A stretch of DNA of 64,000 nt from Corticimicrobacter populi (GTDB lineage: Bacteria > Pseudomonadota > Gammaproteobacteria > Burkholderiales > Burkholderiaceae_B). Positions 33,131-43,177 of the stretch are shown here, piece by piece. The DNA is taken from assembly GCF_003123725.1 (NCBI RefSeq), contig NZ_QETA01000006.1, positions 1 through 64,000 on the forward strand, given 5' to 3'. The notes under the pieces were generated by a model that ran no database searches, was not told the DNA's origin, and worked only from the letters and a program-made list of their open reading frames with translations. Position 1 is the stretch's first letter. The number at the start of each line of letters is the position of its first letter. The translations under genes were made by a program, and so were the position numbers.

Positions 33131-35149
33131 ATGTCTCTGCTCAGACAATTGCTTCTCAGCGTTACCCTGGCCATGATCTGCATTCTGGCGGGGACCCTGG
33201 CTTTCAGCATCGGTTCGGCGCGCGGCTATCTCAACGAACAGTTGAGTGCGCAGGGCGAGAATGCCGCTGCCACACTGGCGCTGGTGCTGTCGCAGTCCAC
33301 CAATCAGGACCCCGTGACGCGAGAACTGATCATGATGGCGCTGTTCGATACGGCTCAGTTCAGTGAAGTCCGCTTTTCGGACACGGATGGCAAGGTCATT
33401 TTCGAACGCAAGCTTGGACAGGACGGAGAGTCGGCCTCGACGGCACCTGACTGGTTCAATCGCCTGTTGCCGCTGACGACAGGTGCGGCCCAGCGCGGTG
33501 TGGCCGATGGTTGGACCCAGGTCGGCGTGGTCAGCCTGACGCCACATGATGGCTATGCCCGCGAGGCATTGTGGCGCAGTTCGGTGCGCATTCTGGTGTT
33601 GGTGTTGGTGGCCGGGGCGGCATGGGCGTTGTTTGCGGTCTGGATGATTCGCTGGCTCAAGCGGGCGCTGGTCAAGGAGGTCATGAATCCGGTGCAATCG
33701 GTCGGCATGGACGATACGCTTGAAGAGCGGCAGGCACCGCCTGTCATGGCTGAGCTGGCGTCGGTGTCGCAGGCGATCCATGCCATGCGTGAGCGGGTCC
33801 GTACTACGGCCCAGGAGCAACATGCCCAGATCGAGCAGCTGCAGCTGGAACTGCATACCGATGCCGTGACCGGCTTGGCGACACGCCGCTATTTCGTCAA
33901 TGAGTTGCGCCGCCTGCTGCAGCTTGGTGGCACTGCAGATGAATCGGTGCAGCAGGACGTTACCGGCCATGCGCTGGTCTTCCGGCTGCGTGATCTGGCT
34001 GCCATCAACCAGCAGATGACCCGCGTGCAGACAGACGAGTGGCTGCGCTCGGTGGCGCAGGCGCTGGCTGCGCAAGTTCGTGAAAACGGCGTGAAAGGGG
34101 CCATCCTGGCCCGGCTGAATGGTTCCGACCTGGCGCTGTTGTTGCCGGGCGTCTCGGCCCTGGAGGCCAATCGCCAGGCACAGCGTTTGCTGCAGGTGTT
34201 GACCCGCCTGCGCGTGACGCTCGATAGCGGCAGGCAATGCCGCTGGTCGCTGGCGCTCACTGACTATGTGCAGGGTGAAGATGTGGCGGCTGTCATGGGA
34301 CGCCTGGATCAGGCGCTGATGCGAGCAGAAAATGCCGGTCATGGCGAAATCGAATATCTCTCAGGGCAGCATCAGGGAGGGGCGGCCTCTACCGGTGAGG
34401 GGCATTGGCGGCAATTGCTGGAAACGGCGCTGTCACGTGACCAGTTGCTGCTGTCGTTGCAGCGGTGGTGCGACGAGCCGGCCAGCGGGGCCGTAGCGGA
34501 TGTCGTGCGCTGCGAAGCGACGTTGGGTCTGCTGACGCAGCAGAACGAGGTGTTGTCCGCGTATATGTTCATGCCGGCAGCCGTGCGCGTGGGCCTGTCT
34601 GCAGAATGCGATCTGCGGGCACTGGCGCTGGCTTTGTCGTGGCTGGAGGTCGACGGCCGCGAACTGGTCCTGAAGGTATCGCTTGCATCGCTGGCGCAGG
34701 TAGATTTCCGTGATCGGGCCATGGCGTTGCTGGCACGCCATGAGCGATCGGCCCGGCATCTGTTCATCGAGCTGGATGCCTTTGCCCTGTCTGCCCAGGG
34801 GCAGCGTGACTATGGCGTGGATGTCCAGCAGTTCTGCGCAGGGCTTGCCCAGGCCGGTGTGAGATTCGGCCTGCGCCGCCTGACGCAACAACTCGATGCC
34901 TTGCGCTATCTCGACAGCCTGGCGCTGGCCTACGTCAAGCTGGGCAGCGACTTTGTCGATGATCTGCCGCACCATGTCGGTGCGCAGGCCATTCTGGGGG
35001 CCATCATGCAAACCATGATTGCGATGCAGGCGCAGGCCGTTGCGGATGGCTCGGTCACGGCCGAGGCGGCAGAGCAGTTGCGCGAGGCAGGCGTACGCAT
35101 TGTCACACTACAGTCAGAGGCTGAAACCGTGAGTGCCTTGCCTGCTTAG
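33131..35149 (+). CDS. lapD: LapD-like inner-membrane c-di-GMP receptor
   Basis: The 672-residue protein has a membrane helix (about 6-28), a periplasmic LapD/MoxY-type output domain (about 29-150), a second helix (about 152-172), a HAMP-like linker, then GGDEF-like (about 245-400) and EAL-like (about 415-660) domains. Both enzymatic domains are degenerate: NGSDL replaces GGDEF, and the usual DDFGTGYSS loop reads GLRRLTQQ. That is the LapD pattern, in which c-di-GMP binding to the EAL domain makes the periplasmic domain sequester LapG. It is the second gene of the lapG-lapD pair, so it controls adhesin retention. The cluster is self-contained: transporter, adhesins, protease and receptor. Confidence 0.94.
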   Translation: MSLLRQLLLSVTLAMICILAGTLAFSIGSARGYLNEQLSAQGENAAATLALVLSQSTNQDPVTRELIMMALFDTAQFSEVRFSDTDGKVIFERKLGQDGESASTAPDWFNRLLPLTTGAAQRGVADGWTQVGVVSLTPHDGYAREALWRSSVRILVLVLVAGAAWALFAVWMIRWLKRALVKEVMNPVQSVGMDDTLEERQAPPVMAELASVSQAIHAMRERVRTTAQEQHAQIEQLQLELHTDAVTGLATRRYFVNELRRLLQLGGTADESVQQDVTGHALVFRLRDLAAINQQMTRVQTDEWLRSVAQALAAQVRENGVKGAILARLNGSDLALLLPGVSALEANRQAQRLLQVLTRLRVTLDSGRQCRWSLALTDYVQGEDVAAVMGRLDQALMRAENAGHGEIEYLSGQHQGGAASTGEGHWRQLLETALSRDQLLLSLQRWCDEPASGAVADVVRCEATLGLLTQQNEVLSAYMFMPAAVRVGLSAECDLRALALALSWLEVDGRELVLKVSLASLAQVDFRDRAMALLARHERSARHLFIELDAFALSAQGQRDYGVDVQQFCAGLAQAGVRFGLRRLTQQLDALRYLDSLALAYVKLGSDFVDDLPHHVGAQAILGAIMQTMIAMQAQAVADGSVTAEAAEQLREAGVRIVTLQSEAETVSALPA

Positions 35150-35231
35150 TGCAATCCTGGGGACGAATGGTACAAACCACCTGTTCTCTTGCCCGATTGG
35201 GTAATGGATGGCCGTTCCCAGCCGGCAGGAT

Positions 35232-35690
35232 TCATTCAGTATGCATTTCTGATGCCACGGAATGATGGGACAGGCTATCATTGCCGCCGTTGTTTGGCAG
35301 GGACAGAAAACTGACAGGCATATTGATGGTCGTAATATTCTTGCCACTGAGTCTATTGCACAGCTCGACGACCAGTTGGCGAACCCATTCCCGGTTCTCC
35401 TCGTCAAGGCTTTGCAACGATCGTGCAATATCCGCGATCTGATCGCTCTGGCGAGGGGAACAGGTGCCGAGCAGGTCAACCAGTGGAACATTCAGCAGGT
35501 CTGCCAGGCGCAACAGGCGTGGCAACGGCGGCAAGGTGGCACCGCGCTCGAAGCGGGAGATGGTTTCCTGTTCGACCGAAAGATGTTCGGCCAATTGCTC
35601 CTGCGTGAGTCCTTTTGCCCTGCGATGATTGGCCAAAGTTAATCCGAGCTTGTTTGCGAAAGTTTTGATAGGCATGCTTTTCATACTCAT
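35232..35690 (-). CDS. XRE-family helix-turn-helix regulator
   Basis: The 152-residue protein has one Cro/C1-type helix-turn-helix (about 12-70: LANHRRAKGLTQEQLAEHLS, VEQETISRFERGATLPPL), then a short helical part (about 80-115) and an unstructured tail. It stands alone, convergent with lapD and divergent from the rplC operon. An inverted repeat just upstream (35705-35720) may be its own operator. In-frame ATGs at codons 3 and 6 are alternative starts. The target is unknown. Confidence 0.85.
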   Translation of the reverse strand: MSMKSMPIKTFANKLGLTLANHRRAKGLTQEQLAEHLSVEQETISRFERGATLPPLPRLLRLADLLNVPLVDLLGTCSPRQSDQIADIARSLQSLDEENREWVRQLVVELCNRLSGKNITTINMPVSFLSLPNNGGNDSLSHHSVASEMHTE

Positions 35691-35704
35691 GTGCTACAGA
35701 TTTG

Positions 35705-35720
35705 GTCGTGTCACCACGAC
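35705..35720. promoter_or_regulatory. Inverted repeat next to the XRE regulator gene
   Basis: GTCGTG-tcac-CACGAC is a perfect 6-bp dyad with a 4-nt spacer. It lies 14 nt before the start codon of the divergent regulator, a typical place for self-repression. Confidence 0.45.
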
Positions 35721-35948
35721 AGATAATGTGCTGGTTTGAGAATTTATGTAACGACATGGTTTGAGGTGTTTCCACACAAAAAGCGGACTGCCGGGAGGGC
35801 TGCCAAAGCCGTTGTTACGATGGAAAATTTCGGTCATGCCTGTCTGCGGGGCTCAGAATTAGAGCCGATCCAAGGTTTTGATAACCTTTCGGACGTGCGT
35901 GCGGGTGTTGGAAAAAGACAGGTCTGTCGCGCGCGGACACCCTGCTTG

Positions 35949-35978
35949 TTGCTTTCTCTAAGCCATCCGTGCTAACAT
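35949..35978 (+). promoter_or_regulatory. Probable sigma-70 promoter of the rplC-rpsQ operon
   Basis: TTGCTT (35949-35954) and TAACAT (35973-35978) have an 18-nt spacer. It gives a leader of about 140 nt before rplC. A promoter is needed here because the operon is cut off from rpsJ. Confidence 0.65.
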
Positions 35979-36124
35979 AAGAGACTTGCCATTTTTGGCA
36001 GGTGCTTTTGTATTTGCAGTATTCAAATCATCAAGGCTGCCTTTGGGTTTGCCTTGTAATTCGCCCCAACCAATCGTAGTTGGGATTAAAGGGTACAACC
36101 CAGGGTCCAACCCCGGAGAAAATA

Positions 36125-36811
36125 ATGTCGAAACCGACGTCCACGCCTGCCGCTCATCGGCTGGGGCTGCTGGGGCGCAAGGTTGGCATGACCCGCATCT
36201 TTACCGAACAGGGTGAATCTGTTCCGGTGACGGTGCTGGACGTGTCCAACAATCGCGTCGCTCAGGTCAAAACGCCCGAAGTCGATGGCTACGCTGCCGT
36301 GCAGGTTGCATACGGTACGCGTCGCGCCACTCGCGTGACCAAGCCGCAAGCTGGCCATTACGCCAAAGCTGGCGTAGAAGCTGGCTCCATCCTCAAAGAA
36401 TTCCGCCTCGATCCCGCCAAGGCAGCCGAACTGGCTCCCGGCGCTGTCCTGGCCGTTGAAAGCGTGTTCGCCGAAGGCCAGAAGGTCGACGTCACGGGCA
36501 CCACCATCGGTAAGGGCTTCGCTGGCGTGATCAAGCGTCACAACTTCAGCTCGCAACGTGCCTCGCACGGTAACTCGCGTTCCCACCGTGCTCCCGGTTC
36601 GACCGGTATGGCACAGGATCCGGGTCGTGTGTTCCCCGGCAAGCGCATGGCAGGTCACATGGGTGACGTGACGCGCACGGCGCAAAATCTGGACATCGTC
36701 CGGGTCGATGCCGAGCGTGGTCTGCTGCTGGTCAAGGGTGCGGTCCCCGGTCACGTGGGTTCCGACATCGTTGTCCGCCCGGCAATCAAACACGTTGGCA
36801 AGGGGGCTTAA
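36125..36811 (+). CDS. rplC: 50S ribosomal protein L3
   Basis: The 228-residue L3 is an early 50S assembly protein near the peptidyl-transferase centre. Typical stretches are [20 protein letters not shown] and [20 protein letters not shown], followed by the [20 protein letters not shown] segment. ATG 36125 follows GGAGAAA. It is the first gene of the displaced S10-type operon; rpsJ, which normally precedes it, lies 35 kb upstream. Confidence 0.98.
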   Translation: MSKPTSTPAAHRLGLLGRKVGMTRIFTEQGESVPVTVLDVSNNRVAQVKTPEVDGYAAVQVAYGTRRATRVTKPQAGHYAKAGVEAGSILKEFRLDPAKAAELAPGAVLAVESVFAEGQKVDVTGTTIGKGFAGVIKRHNFSSQRASHGNSRSHRAPGSTGMAQDPGRVFPGKRMAGHMGDVTRTAQNLDIVRVDAERGLLLVKGAVPGHVGSDIVVRPAIKHVGKGA

Positions 36812-36814
36812 GCC

Positions 36815-37447
36815 ATGGATATCAAGCTCCTGAACGATCAGGGTAATGCAGGCACCATCAGCGTGCCCGACACGATCTTCGGTCGCGAATTCAACGAAGC
36901 GCTGGTTCACCAGATCGTCGTGGCCTATCAGGCCAACGCACGCAGCGGTGATCGCGCCCAGCTGAGCCGCGCCGTGGTCAAGCACAGCACCAAGAAGCCC
37001 TGGCGCCAAAAGGGTACGGGTCGTGCTCGTGCCGGTATGACGTCCTCGCCTCTGTGGCGTGGGGGTGGTCGTGCATTCCCGAACTCGCCCGACGAGAACT
37101 TCAGCCAGAAGGTCAACAAGAAGATGTTCCGCGCTGGCATCCGCTCGATTCTGTCGCAGCTGGCCCGCGAAGACCGTATCTCGGTCGTCGAAACCTTCTC
37201 GATCGATGCGCCCAAGACCAAGCTGGCTCAGGACAAGCTGAAAAGCCTCGGTCTGCAGCCCGGTCCTCGCGAAGGCGTGCTGATCATCACCGATACGGTC
37301 GATGAAAACGTCTATCTGGCGACGCGCAACCTGGCCCATGTGGCCGTGATCGAGCCTCGCTACGCCGATCCTCTGTCGCTGGTTCACTATGCCAAGGTGC
37401 TGATCACCAAGGCTGCCATCGCTCAACTTGAGGAGATCCTGGGATGA
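36815..37447 (+). CDS. rplD: 50S ribosomal protein L4
   Basis: The 210-residue L4 lines the ribosomal exit tunnel and in enterobacteria is the feedback repressor of the S10 operon. It has the tunnel-loop sequence [20 protein letters not shown] and [14 protein letters not shown]. It starts 3 nt after rplC and its end overlaps rplW by ATGA. Confidence 0.98.
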   Translation: MDIKLLNDQGNAGTISVPDTIFGREFNEALVHQIVVAYQANARSGDRAQLSRAVVKHSTKKPWRQKGTGRARAGMTSSPLWRGGGRAFPNSPDENFSQKVNKKMFRAGIRSILSQLAREDRISVVETFSIDAPKTKLAQDKLKSLGLQPGPREGVLIITDTVDENVYLATRNLAHVAVIEPRYADPLSLVHYAKVLITKAAIAQLEEILG

Positions 37448-37740
37448 GCAACGATCGTCTGTGGCAAGTCATTCTGGCCCCGATCGTGACCGAAAAGGCC
37501 ACGTTCGTCGCCGAAAAATATCAGCAGGTCGCGTTCCGTGTCGTATCGGACGCCGCCAAGCCTGAAATCAAGGCTGCCGTCGAACTGCTCTTCAAGGTGC
37601 AGGTCGAGTCCGTGCAGGTTCTGAATCGCAAGGGCAAAGTCAAGCGCTTTGGCCGTTTCGTGGGTCGTCGCCGCAATGAGCGCAAGGCTTACGTCACGCT
37701 CAAGGAAGGCCAGGAAATCGACTTTGCGGAGGTGAACTAA
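37444..37740 (+). CDS. rplW: 50S ribosomal protein L23
   Basis: The 98-residue L23 sits at the tunnel exit and docks trigger factor and signal recognition particle. Recognisable parts are [20 protein letters not shown] and [16 protein letters not shown]. It overlaps rplD by 4 nt and ends directly before the rplB start codon. Confidence 0.97.
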   Translation: MSNDRLWQVILAPIVTEKATFVAEKYQQVAFRVVSDAAKPEIKAAVELLFKVQVESVQVLNRKGKVKRFGRFVGRRRNERKAYVTLKEGQEIDFAEVN

Positions 37741-38571
<831 letters not shown>

Positions 38572-38583
38572 GAGGCCAAGACT

Positions 38584-38859
38584 ATGTCACGTTCTATCAA
38601 GAAAGGCCCGTTCGTCGATGCCCACCTGGTCAAGAAGGTGGACACGGCTGTCACGGGTAAAGACAAGAGGCCGATCAAAACCTGGTCGCGCCGTTCCACC
38701 ATCCTGCCCGAATTCATCGGGCTGACCATCGCTGTGCACAATGGCCGCCAGCATGTTCCCGTTTACATCAACGAGAACATGGTCGGTCACAAGCTCGGTG
38801 AGTTCGCACTGACCCGTACGTTCAAGGGTCACGCTGCGGACAAGAAGGCCAAGAGGTAA
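38584..38859 (+). CDS. rpsS: 30S ribosomal protein S19
   Basis: The 91-residue S19 binds 16S rRNA in the 30S head together with S13. It starts [19 protein letters not shown] and has the [16 protein letters not shown] signature. It follows rplB by 12 nt and precedes rplV by 3 nt. Confidence 0.98.
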   Translation: MSRSIKKGPFVDAHLVKKVDTAVTGKDKRPIKTWSRRSTILPEFIGLTIAVHNGRQHVPVYINENMVGHKLGEFALTRTFKGHAADKKAKR

Positions 38860-38862
38860 GCC

Positions 38863-39192
38863 ATGGAAACCACAGCCATTATCCGTGGTGTGCATATTTC
38901 GGCCCAGAAAGCCCGTCTGGTTGCGGATCTGATCCGCGGCAAGTCGGTCGAACAGGCCCTGAATATCCTCACCTTCACGCCCAAGAAAGCCGCTGGCATC
39001 CTGAAGAAGGCCGTCGAGTCGGCCATCGCCAATGCCGAGCACAACGACGGCGCCGATATCGACGAACTGCGTGTGACCACCATTTACGTGGACAAGGCAG
39101 AATCGATGAAGCGTTTCTCCGCTCGCGCCAAAGGCCGCGGCAACCGTATCGAAAAGCAGACTTGCCACATTGTGGTCAAAGTCGGCGCTTAA
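38863..39192 (+). CDS. rplV: 50S ribosomal protein L22
   Basis: The 109-residue L22 forms part of the exit tunnel and is a macrolide-resistance target. Typical parts are [20 protein letters not shown] and the C-terminal [16 protein letters not shown]. It is in the standard order between rpsS and rpsC. Confidence 0.98.
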   Translation: METTAIIRGVHISAQKARLVADLIRGKSVEQALNILTFTPKKAAGILKKAVESAIANAEHNDGADIDELRVTTIYVDKAESMKRFSARAKGRGNRIEKQTCHIVVKVGA

Positions 39193-39201
39193 GGAGCCAC
39201 G

Positions 39202-39996
39202 ATGGGACAGAAAATTCACCCGATTGGGTTCCGTCTTGCGGTTACCCGCAATTGGGGTTCGCGCTGGTTCGCAGATGACAAGACGTTCAGCGAAACGCTG
39301 GCCGCCGACATCCGCGTCCGTGAGTACCTCAAGAAGAAACTGAAGAATGCTTCGGTCAGCCGCGTCGTCATCGAGCGTCCTGCCAAGAATGCACGCATCA
39401 CTATTTTCTCGGCACGTCCGGGCGTGGTGATCGGCAAGCGTGGCGAAGACATCGAAACCCTCAAGGCCGATCTGCAGACTCTGATGGGCGTGCCCGTGCA
39501 CGTCAACATCGAAGAAGTCCGCAAGCCTGAGACCGATGCTCAACTGGTCGCCGATTCGATCTCGCAACAGCTCGAAAAGCGGATCATGTTCCGCCGTGCC
39601 ATGAAGCGCGCCATGCAAAATGCAATGCGCATGGGTGCCCAGGGCATCAAGATCATGAGCTCGGGCCGTCTCAATGGTATCGAAATTGCACGTACCGAAT
39701 GGTACCGCGAAGGCCGTGTGCCCCTGCACACCCTGCGCGCCAATATCGATTACGCGACGTCCGAGGCGCATACGACCTACGGGATTATCGGTATCAAGGT
39801 CTGGATCTACAAGGGCGAGATCCTGGCCAACGGCCAACTGCCGCCCGAAGCCGCACCGCGTGAAGAAGAGCGCCGTCCGCGCCGCGCGCCCCGTGGCGAT
39901 CGTCGTGATCGTCCCGCAGGCGAGCGTACCGGCCGCGGCGGTCGTGGTGCACCGCGCAAGAGCGAGGCTGCTGCCGCGCCTGCTGAAGGAGAATAA
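39202..39996 (+). CDS. rpsC: 30S ribosomal protein S3
   Basis: The 264-residue S3 lies at the mRNA entry channel. It has the N-terminal [20 protein letters not shown], a KH domain with [15 protein letters not shown] and a C-terminal domain ending in [15 protein letters not shown]. The tail after about residue 215 is rich in Arg, Gly and Ala and is longer than in E. coli S3 (233 residues), as is common in betaproteobacteria. Confidence 0.98.
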   Translation: MGQKIHPIGFRLAVTRNWGSRWFADDKTFSETLAADIRVREYLKKKLKNASVSRVVIERPAKNARITIFSARPGVVIGKRGEDIETLKADLQTLMGVPVHVNIEEVRKPETDAQLVADSISQQLEKRIMFRRAMKRAMQNAMRMGAQGIKIMSSGRLNGIEIARTEWYREGRVPLHTLRANIDYATSEAHTTYGIIGIKVWIYKGEILANGQLPPEAAPREEERRPRRAPRGDRRDRPAGERTGRGGRGAPRKSEAAAAPAEGE

Positions 39997-39998
39997 GC

Positions 39999-40415
39999 AT
40001 GCTGCAACCAGCACGCAGAAAGTATCGTAAAGAGCAGAAGGGCCGTAACACCGGCGTCGCCACTCGTGGCGCGCATGTGTCGTTCGGCGAGTTCGGTTTG
40101 AAGGCCATCGGTCGTGGCCGCCTGACCGCTCGTCAGATCGAAGCTGCCCGTCGTGCCATCAACCGCCGCATCAAGCGCGGTGGCCGCATCTGGATCCGTG
40201 TTTTCCCGGACAAACCCATCTCGCAAAAGCCTGCCGAAGTCCGTATGGGTAACGGTAAGGGCAACCCCGAGTATTGGGTCGCTGAAATCCAGCCGGGCAA
40301 GGTGCTGTACGAGATGGAAGGTGTGAGCGAAGAACTCGCCCGCGAAGCCTTCCGTCTGGCTGCAGCCAAGCTGCCCATCGCCACCACGTTCGTTACCCGC
40401 CAGGTTGGCGTGTAA
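39999..40415 (+). CDS. rplP: 50S ribosomal protein L16
   Basis: The 138-residue L16 contacts A-site tRNA and is needed for late 50S assembly. It starts [17 protein letters not shown] and contains the signature [20 protein letters not shown] with [15 protein letters not shown]. It begins 2 nt after rpsC. Confidence 0.98.
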   Translation: MLQPARRKYRKEQKGRNTGVATRGAHVSFGEFGLKAIGRGRLTARQIEAARRAINRRIKRGGRIWIRVFPDKPISQKPAEVRMGNGKGNPEYWVAEIQPGKVLYEMEGVSEELAREAFRLAAAKLPIATTFVTRQVGV

Positions 40416-40438
40416 TTGCGGACCAGAGGAATATTGAC

Positions 40439-40630
40439 ATGAAAGCACAAGACCTCCGTTCCAAAGACGTGGCCGAACTGAACAAGGAGCTCGAAGAGCT
40501 GCTGAAGGCCCAGTTCAGCCTGCGTATGCAACGTGCTACCCAACAGCTGACCAACACCAGCCAGATTCGGCAGGTTCGCCGCGACATCGCGCGCGTCCGC
40601 ACCGTGCTGAACCAGAAGGCAGGGAGCTAA
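40439..40630 (+). CDS. rpmC: 50S ribosomal protein L29
   Basis: The 63-residue L29 forms a helical hairpin near the tunnel exit. It has [20 protein letters not shown] and the signature [16 protein letters not shown]. It is preceded by an AGAGGA ribosome site and followed by rpsQ after 2 nt. Confidence 0.97.
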   Translation: MKAQDLRSKDVAELNKELEELLKAQFSLRMQRATQQLTNTSQIRQVRRDIARVRTVLNQKAGS

Positions 40631-40632
40631 AC

Positions 40633-40926
40633 ATGAGTCAAACTCAAACCACTCCGGTTGCCGAGCAGCCCGCCAAGCGCCAGCGCACGCTGGTTGGTCA
40701 GGTTGTCAGCAACAAGATGGACAAGACGGTCGTCGTTCGCGTCGAGCGTCGCGTCAAACACCCGCTGCTGGGCAAGATCGTGGTGCGCTCGAACAAGTAC
40801 AAGGCGCATGACGAAACCAACCAGTACAACGAAGGTGATACGGTCGAGATTGCCGAAGGCCGTCCGATCTCGCGTTCCAAGTCCTGGACGGTAACCCGTC
40901 TGGTCGAGGCTGCGCGCATCATCTGA
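40633..40926 (+). CDS. rpsQ: 30S ribosomal protein S17
   Basis: The 97-residue S17 binds the 5' domain of 16S rRNA. It has [20 protein letters not shown] and the downstream [11 protein letters not shown] stretch, with the end [13 protein letters not shown]. In most bacteria rplN follows; here the operon ends with a terminator and rplN is 19 kb away. Confidence 0.98.
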   Translation: MSQTQTTPVAEQPAKRQRTLVGQVVSNKMDKTVVVRVERRVKHPLLGKIVVRSNKYKAHDETNQYNEGDTVEIAEGRPISRSKSWTVTRLVEAARII

Positions 40927-40974
40927 TCGCGACTGACAGGTTCGCCTTTCTCTGAAAGGCGTCCTGCCCGGTGA

Positions 40975-43062
40975 TCATTCCAAGGCACTTGCTTCCGGCA
41001 AGTGCCTTTTTTGTGCGAATTGTCTGAGCATATCGCCTGGCAGTGACTTGCTGAAATACCAGCCTTGTATGCCCATGTCGTGTGCACTGGCTGTGCGCAG
41101 TGCCTGTATCTGTTCGGTGGTTTCGACGCCTTCCACGACTACTTGCAATTGCAGACCGTGGCAGAGGTTCAGGATGCCGGACAGGACCTGCATGCCTTTG
41201 TCAGTATCGCTGGACAGGATGAAGCTGCGGTCAAGCTTGACGACATCGATGTCGTAACGATAAAGGTGGCTCAGGGCGGCATAGCCTGTTCCAAAATCAT
41301 CAATATAGATCCGGGCGCCAATATCGTGCAGGCGACGGAAGGCATGGTGCAGGGCATGTTCATCGCCAATCAGCGTTTCTTCCGTCAACTCGACCGATAT
41401 CATGCCCTCAGCGCGCGACAGGATGCTGGCGAGGTGTTCCAGCGCCGCTGGATCGAGAAGGGTTGCGCCTGAGACGTTGATGCTGATCGGCAGCGTGAAT
41501 CCTGCAGCGCGCCATTGGTGATACTGCTGCAAGGCTTGTCTGGCCACCCAGAGATCGACTTCGGTCATCTGACTGGCTTCATGCAGGGATTGCAGAAAGC
41601 GAGCCGGTGACAGGATGCTACCATCAGGCGTACGGATGCGCAGCAACGCCTCGCAGCCGGTGCATAGGCGACTGTGCAATGTGACCTGCGGCTGAAATTC
41701 CAGATAGAACTCGGCATGACTGAGTGCCCGCATGTCACGCATGGCGGCATCTTTGTTCTGCTGGCGTAAAATTGCCTGGCTGACGGGTTCGCGGGTGAGC
41801 AACTGCGAGACTTCCTGCAGGCGTGTAAACGTGATATCCATGGATTTGATATGGACAGACTGTCCCAGATGCCGGCGTTGCTCCATGCGGCGGATGAACG
41901 GGGCATAGCAGATTGCGCTCAACACGATCAGGAAACACTGGAATACAGCACCGGACCAGCTGCTTCCGCTGAGGGCATAGGCATTGAAAAGCACGGGCGT
42001 GCTGAACGGGAGCTGCATGGGCATCAGCGTCAACCAGCCCATTTCGAGCGCCCCCAGTGTGCAGACCATGGCTGCCATCGGTGCCAGGATAAAAGGAGCC
42101 AGCAGCCAGGGATTGAGTATGAGCGGAACGCCGAAGAGCAGGATTTCGTTGATGTTGATGAAGGCTGTGGGCAGGCTGAGCAGCGCCAGCAGGCGCAGTG
42201 CCTTCTGGGATGAACAAAGCAGAATGGCAAGAATCAAGCCCAGAGTCGCACCGCTGCCACCTGTGTAGACAAATGTGAACAGCATGGCGCGGCTGATTGG
42301 GTAGTGGTGCTGGCCATTGTGCAGTGCCGGCAAGTGATCCAGCATATCCAGTATGGGCTGCAGCAGGTAATTGCCATGGATACCGAAAAACCAGGCAATC
42401 GAATTGATGAGCACCAAAACAGGGCCAAGCACAACGGCGGGCATGTCGGCCAGCCAGCTTTGCAGGCCGGCAGGATCCAGTATCCGCAAGGGTGCCAGTG
42501 CTGCAGCTACAAGCAGCAACAGGATCAGTCCGGTTACAGCACCGGGGAGGATCAGGTTGAGTGTTTCGCGTACAGCACTGCTGGCGATACCGCGTGGTGC
42601 CAGCTTGAGCCATCGAATGTTATGCAGCCGGGCAATCAATGGCACGCAGAGCAAGGGGGTCAGTATCGCGACCAGGAACGACAGTGTCTGGGCCAGACGT
42701 GGTGTTGCGGCCAGCAGGCTATCGATCGGCAACAGGTAAGACAGGCAAAGGAATGCAGTTGGCAGTGGTGGCAGGCGATACAGCGTGGCCAGAATATAGC
42801 CGATGGAAATGCTTGCGATCCAGGGCAGGATATCGCGCAGCATCCAGTAAATGGACGAAAGGGTATTGCTCCATTGGACGGGCAGACCCGCCATGCGGCT
42901 GATCTGCGACAGGAGCAGGAAAAGTGTCGAGATCAGTAAAAAGGGCAGCGTCCACAGCAAGCCTTCGCGTATCGCGACCATCGGTCGTGCGGTAGCCACT
43001 TTGGGCAACCAGGCCCGTGGTGCGTGAAATAGTGCTAGAACAGACATGCCTGATCCTGACAA
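40975..43062 (-). CDS. PTS EIIC-like membrane domain fused to an EAL phosphodiesterase domain
   Basis: The 695-residue protein joins an N-terminal membrane part (about 20-410), resembling the lactose/cellobiose EIIC family (for example FFGIHGNYLLQPIL and ININEILLFGVPLILNP), to a C-terminal EAL domain (about 445-685). The EAL domain keeps the catalytic set: CEALLRI, SINVSG, ISVELTEETL, IDDFGTGYAALSHL, VKLDRSFI, VVEGVET and QGWYFSKSL. No EIIA or EIIB domain is present. It probably hydrolyses c-di-GMP, and the EIIC part may sense a sugar or act as a membrane anchor. It stands alone between rpsQ and the pxp operon. The distal start ATG 43062 is used; ATG 43047 is also possible. Confidence 0.88.
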   Translation of the reverse strand: MSGSGMSVLALFHAPRAWLPKVATARPMVAIREGLLWTLPFLLISTLFLLLSQISRMAGLPVQWSNTLSSIYWMLRDILPWIASISIGYILATLYRLPPLPTAFLCLSYLLPIDSLLAATPRLAQTLSFLVAILTPLLCVPLIARLHNIRWLKLAPRGIASSAVRETLNLILPGAVTGLILLLLVAAALAPLRILDPAGLQSWLADMPAVVLGPVLVLINSIAWFFGIHGNYLLQPILDMLDHLPALHNGQHHYPISRAMLFTFVYTGGSGATLGLILAILLCSSQKALRLLALLSLPTAFININEILLFGVPLILNPWLLAPFILAPMAAMVCTLGALEMGWLTLMPMQLPFSTPVLFNAYALSGSSWSGAVFQCFLIVLSAICYAPFIRRMEQRRHLGQSVHIKSMDITFTRLQEVSQLLTREPVSQAILRQQNKDAAMRDMRALSHAEFYLEFQPQVTLHSRLCTGCEALLRIRTPDGSILSPARFLQSLHEASQMTEVDLWVARQALQQYHQWRAAGFTLPISINVSGATLLDPAALEHLASILSRAEGMISVELTEETLIGDEHALHHAFRRLHDIGARIYIDDFGTGYAALSHLYRYDIDVVKLDRSFILSSDTDKGMQVLSGILNLCHGLQLQVVVEGVETTEQIQALRTASAHDMGIQGWYFSKSLPGDMLRQFAQKRHLPEASALE
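40982..41012 (+). terminator. Intrinsic terminator after rpsQ
   Basis: The 11-bp stem aaggcacttgc (40982-40992) pairs with gcaagtgcctt (40998-41008) over a 5-nt loop, followed by a T run. It lies within the last codons of the convergent EAL gene. A smaller stem, gcctttc-tct-gaaaggc, precedes it at 40944-40960. Confidence 0.9.
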
Positions 43063-43123
43063 TCGGTTTCGGTGAAATATATCCGATTGTTATCAGCCCT
43101 GCGATGGCTCGTCGCGATTGTGC

Positions 43124-43171
43124 ATGCATCGGTTTTGCGTCTGCTCAACCTCACGCAAAATACCGATGCAT
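43124..43171. other. Long stem-loop downstream of the pxp/biotin operon
   Basis: ATGCATCGG-TTTTGCGT (43124-43140) pairs with ACGCAAAA-ta-CCGATGCAT (43153-43171): 17 base pairs with a 2-nt bulge and a 12-nt loop. It starts 7 nt after the end of the biotin carboxylase gene on the minus strand. It lacks a T run, so it may be a transcript-end stabiliser rather than a classical terminator. Confidence 0.55.
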
Positions 43172-43177
43172 CTTGTT

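Larger units (their letters stand above)
35691..36124 (+). promoter_or_regulatory. 434-nt intergenic region holding the rplC operon promoter and leader
   Basis: No gene is seen here. From left to right it holds the XRE inverted repeat (35705-35720), about 200 nt without recognisable signals, a promoter at 35949-35978, a 7-bp hairpin with one G-U pair (acttgcc at 35984-35990, ggcaggt at 35997-36003), and a second hairpin, CCCAAC (36065-36070) with GTTGGG (36079-36084), in the leader before rplC. The roughly 140-nt leader is suited to ribosomal-protein feedback, but no known L4-type structure could be recognised. Confidence 0.6.

Noticed and set aside
817-35149. The whole adhesion region as a recent genomic island
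   Set aside because: No integrase, tRNA, direct-repeat ends or insertion sequence was seen, and base composition looks like that of the flanking ribosomal genes. Old insertion or rearrangement is possible but a mobile island is not supported.
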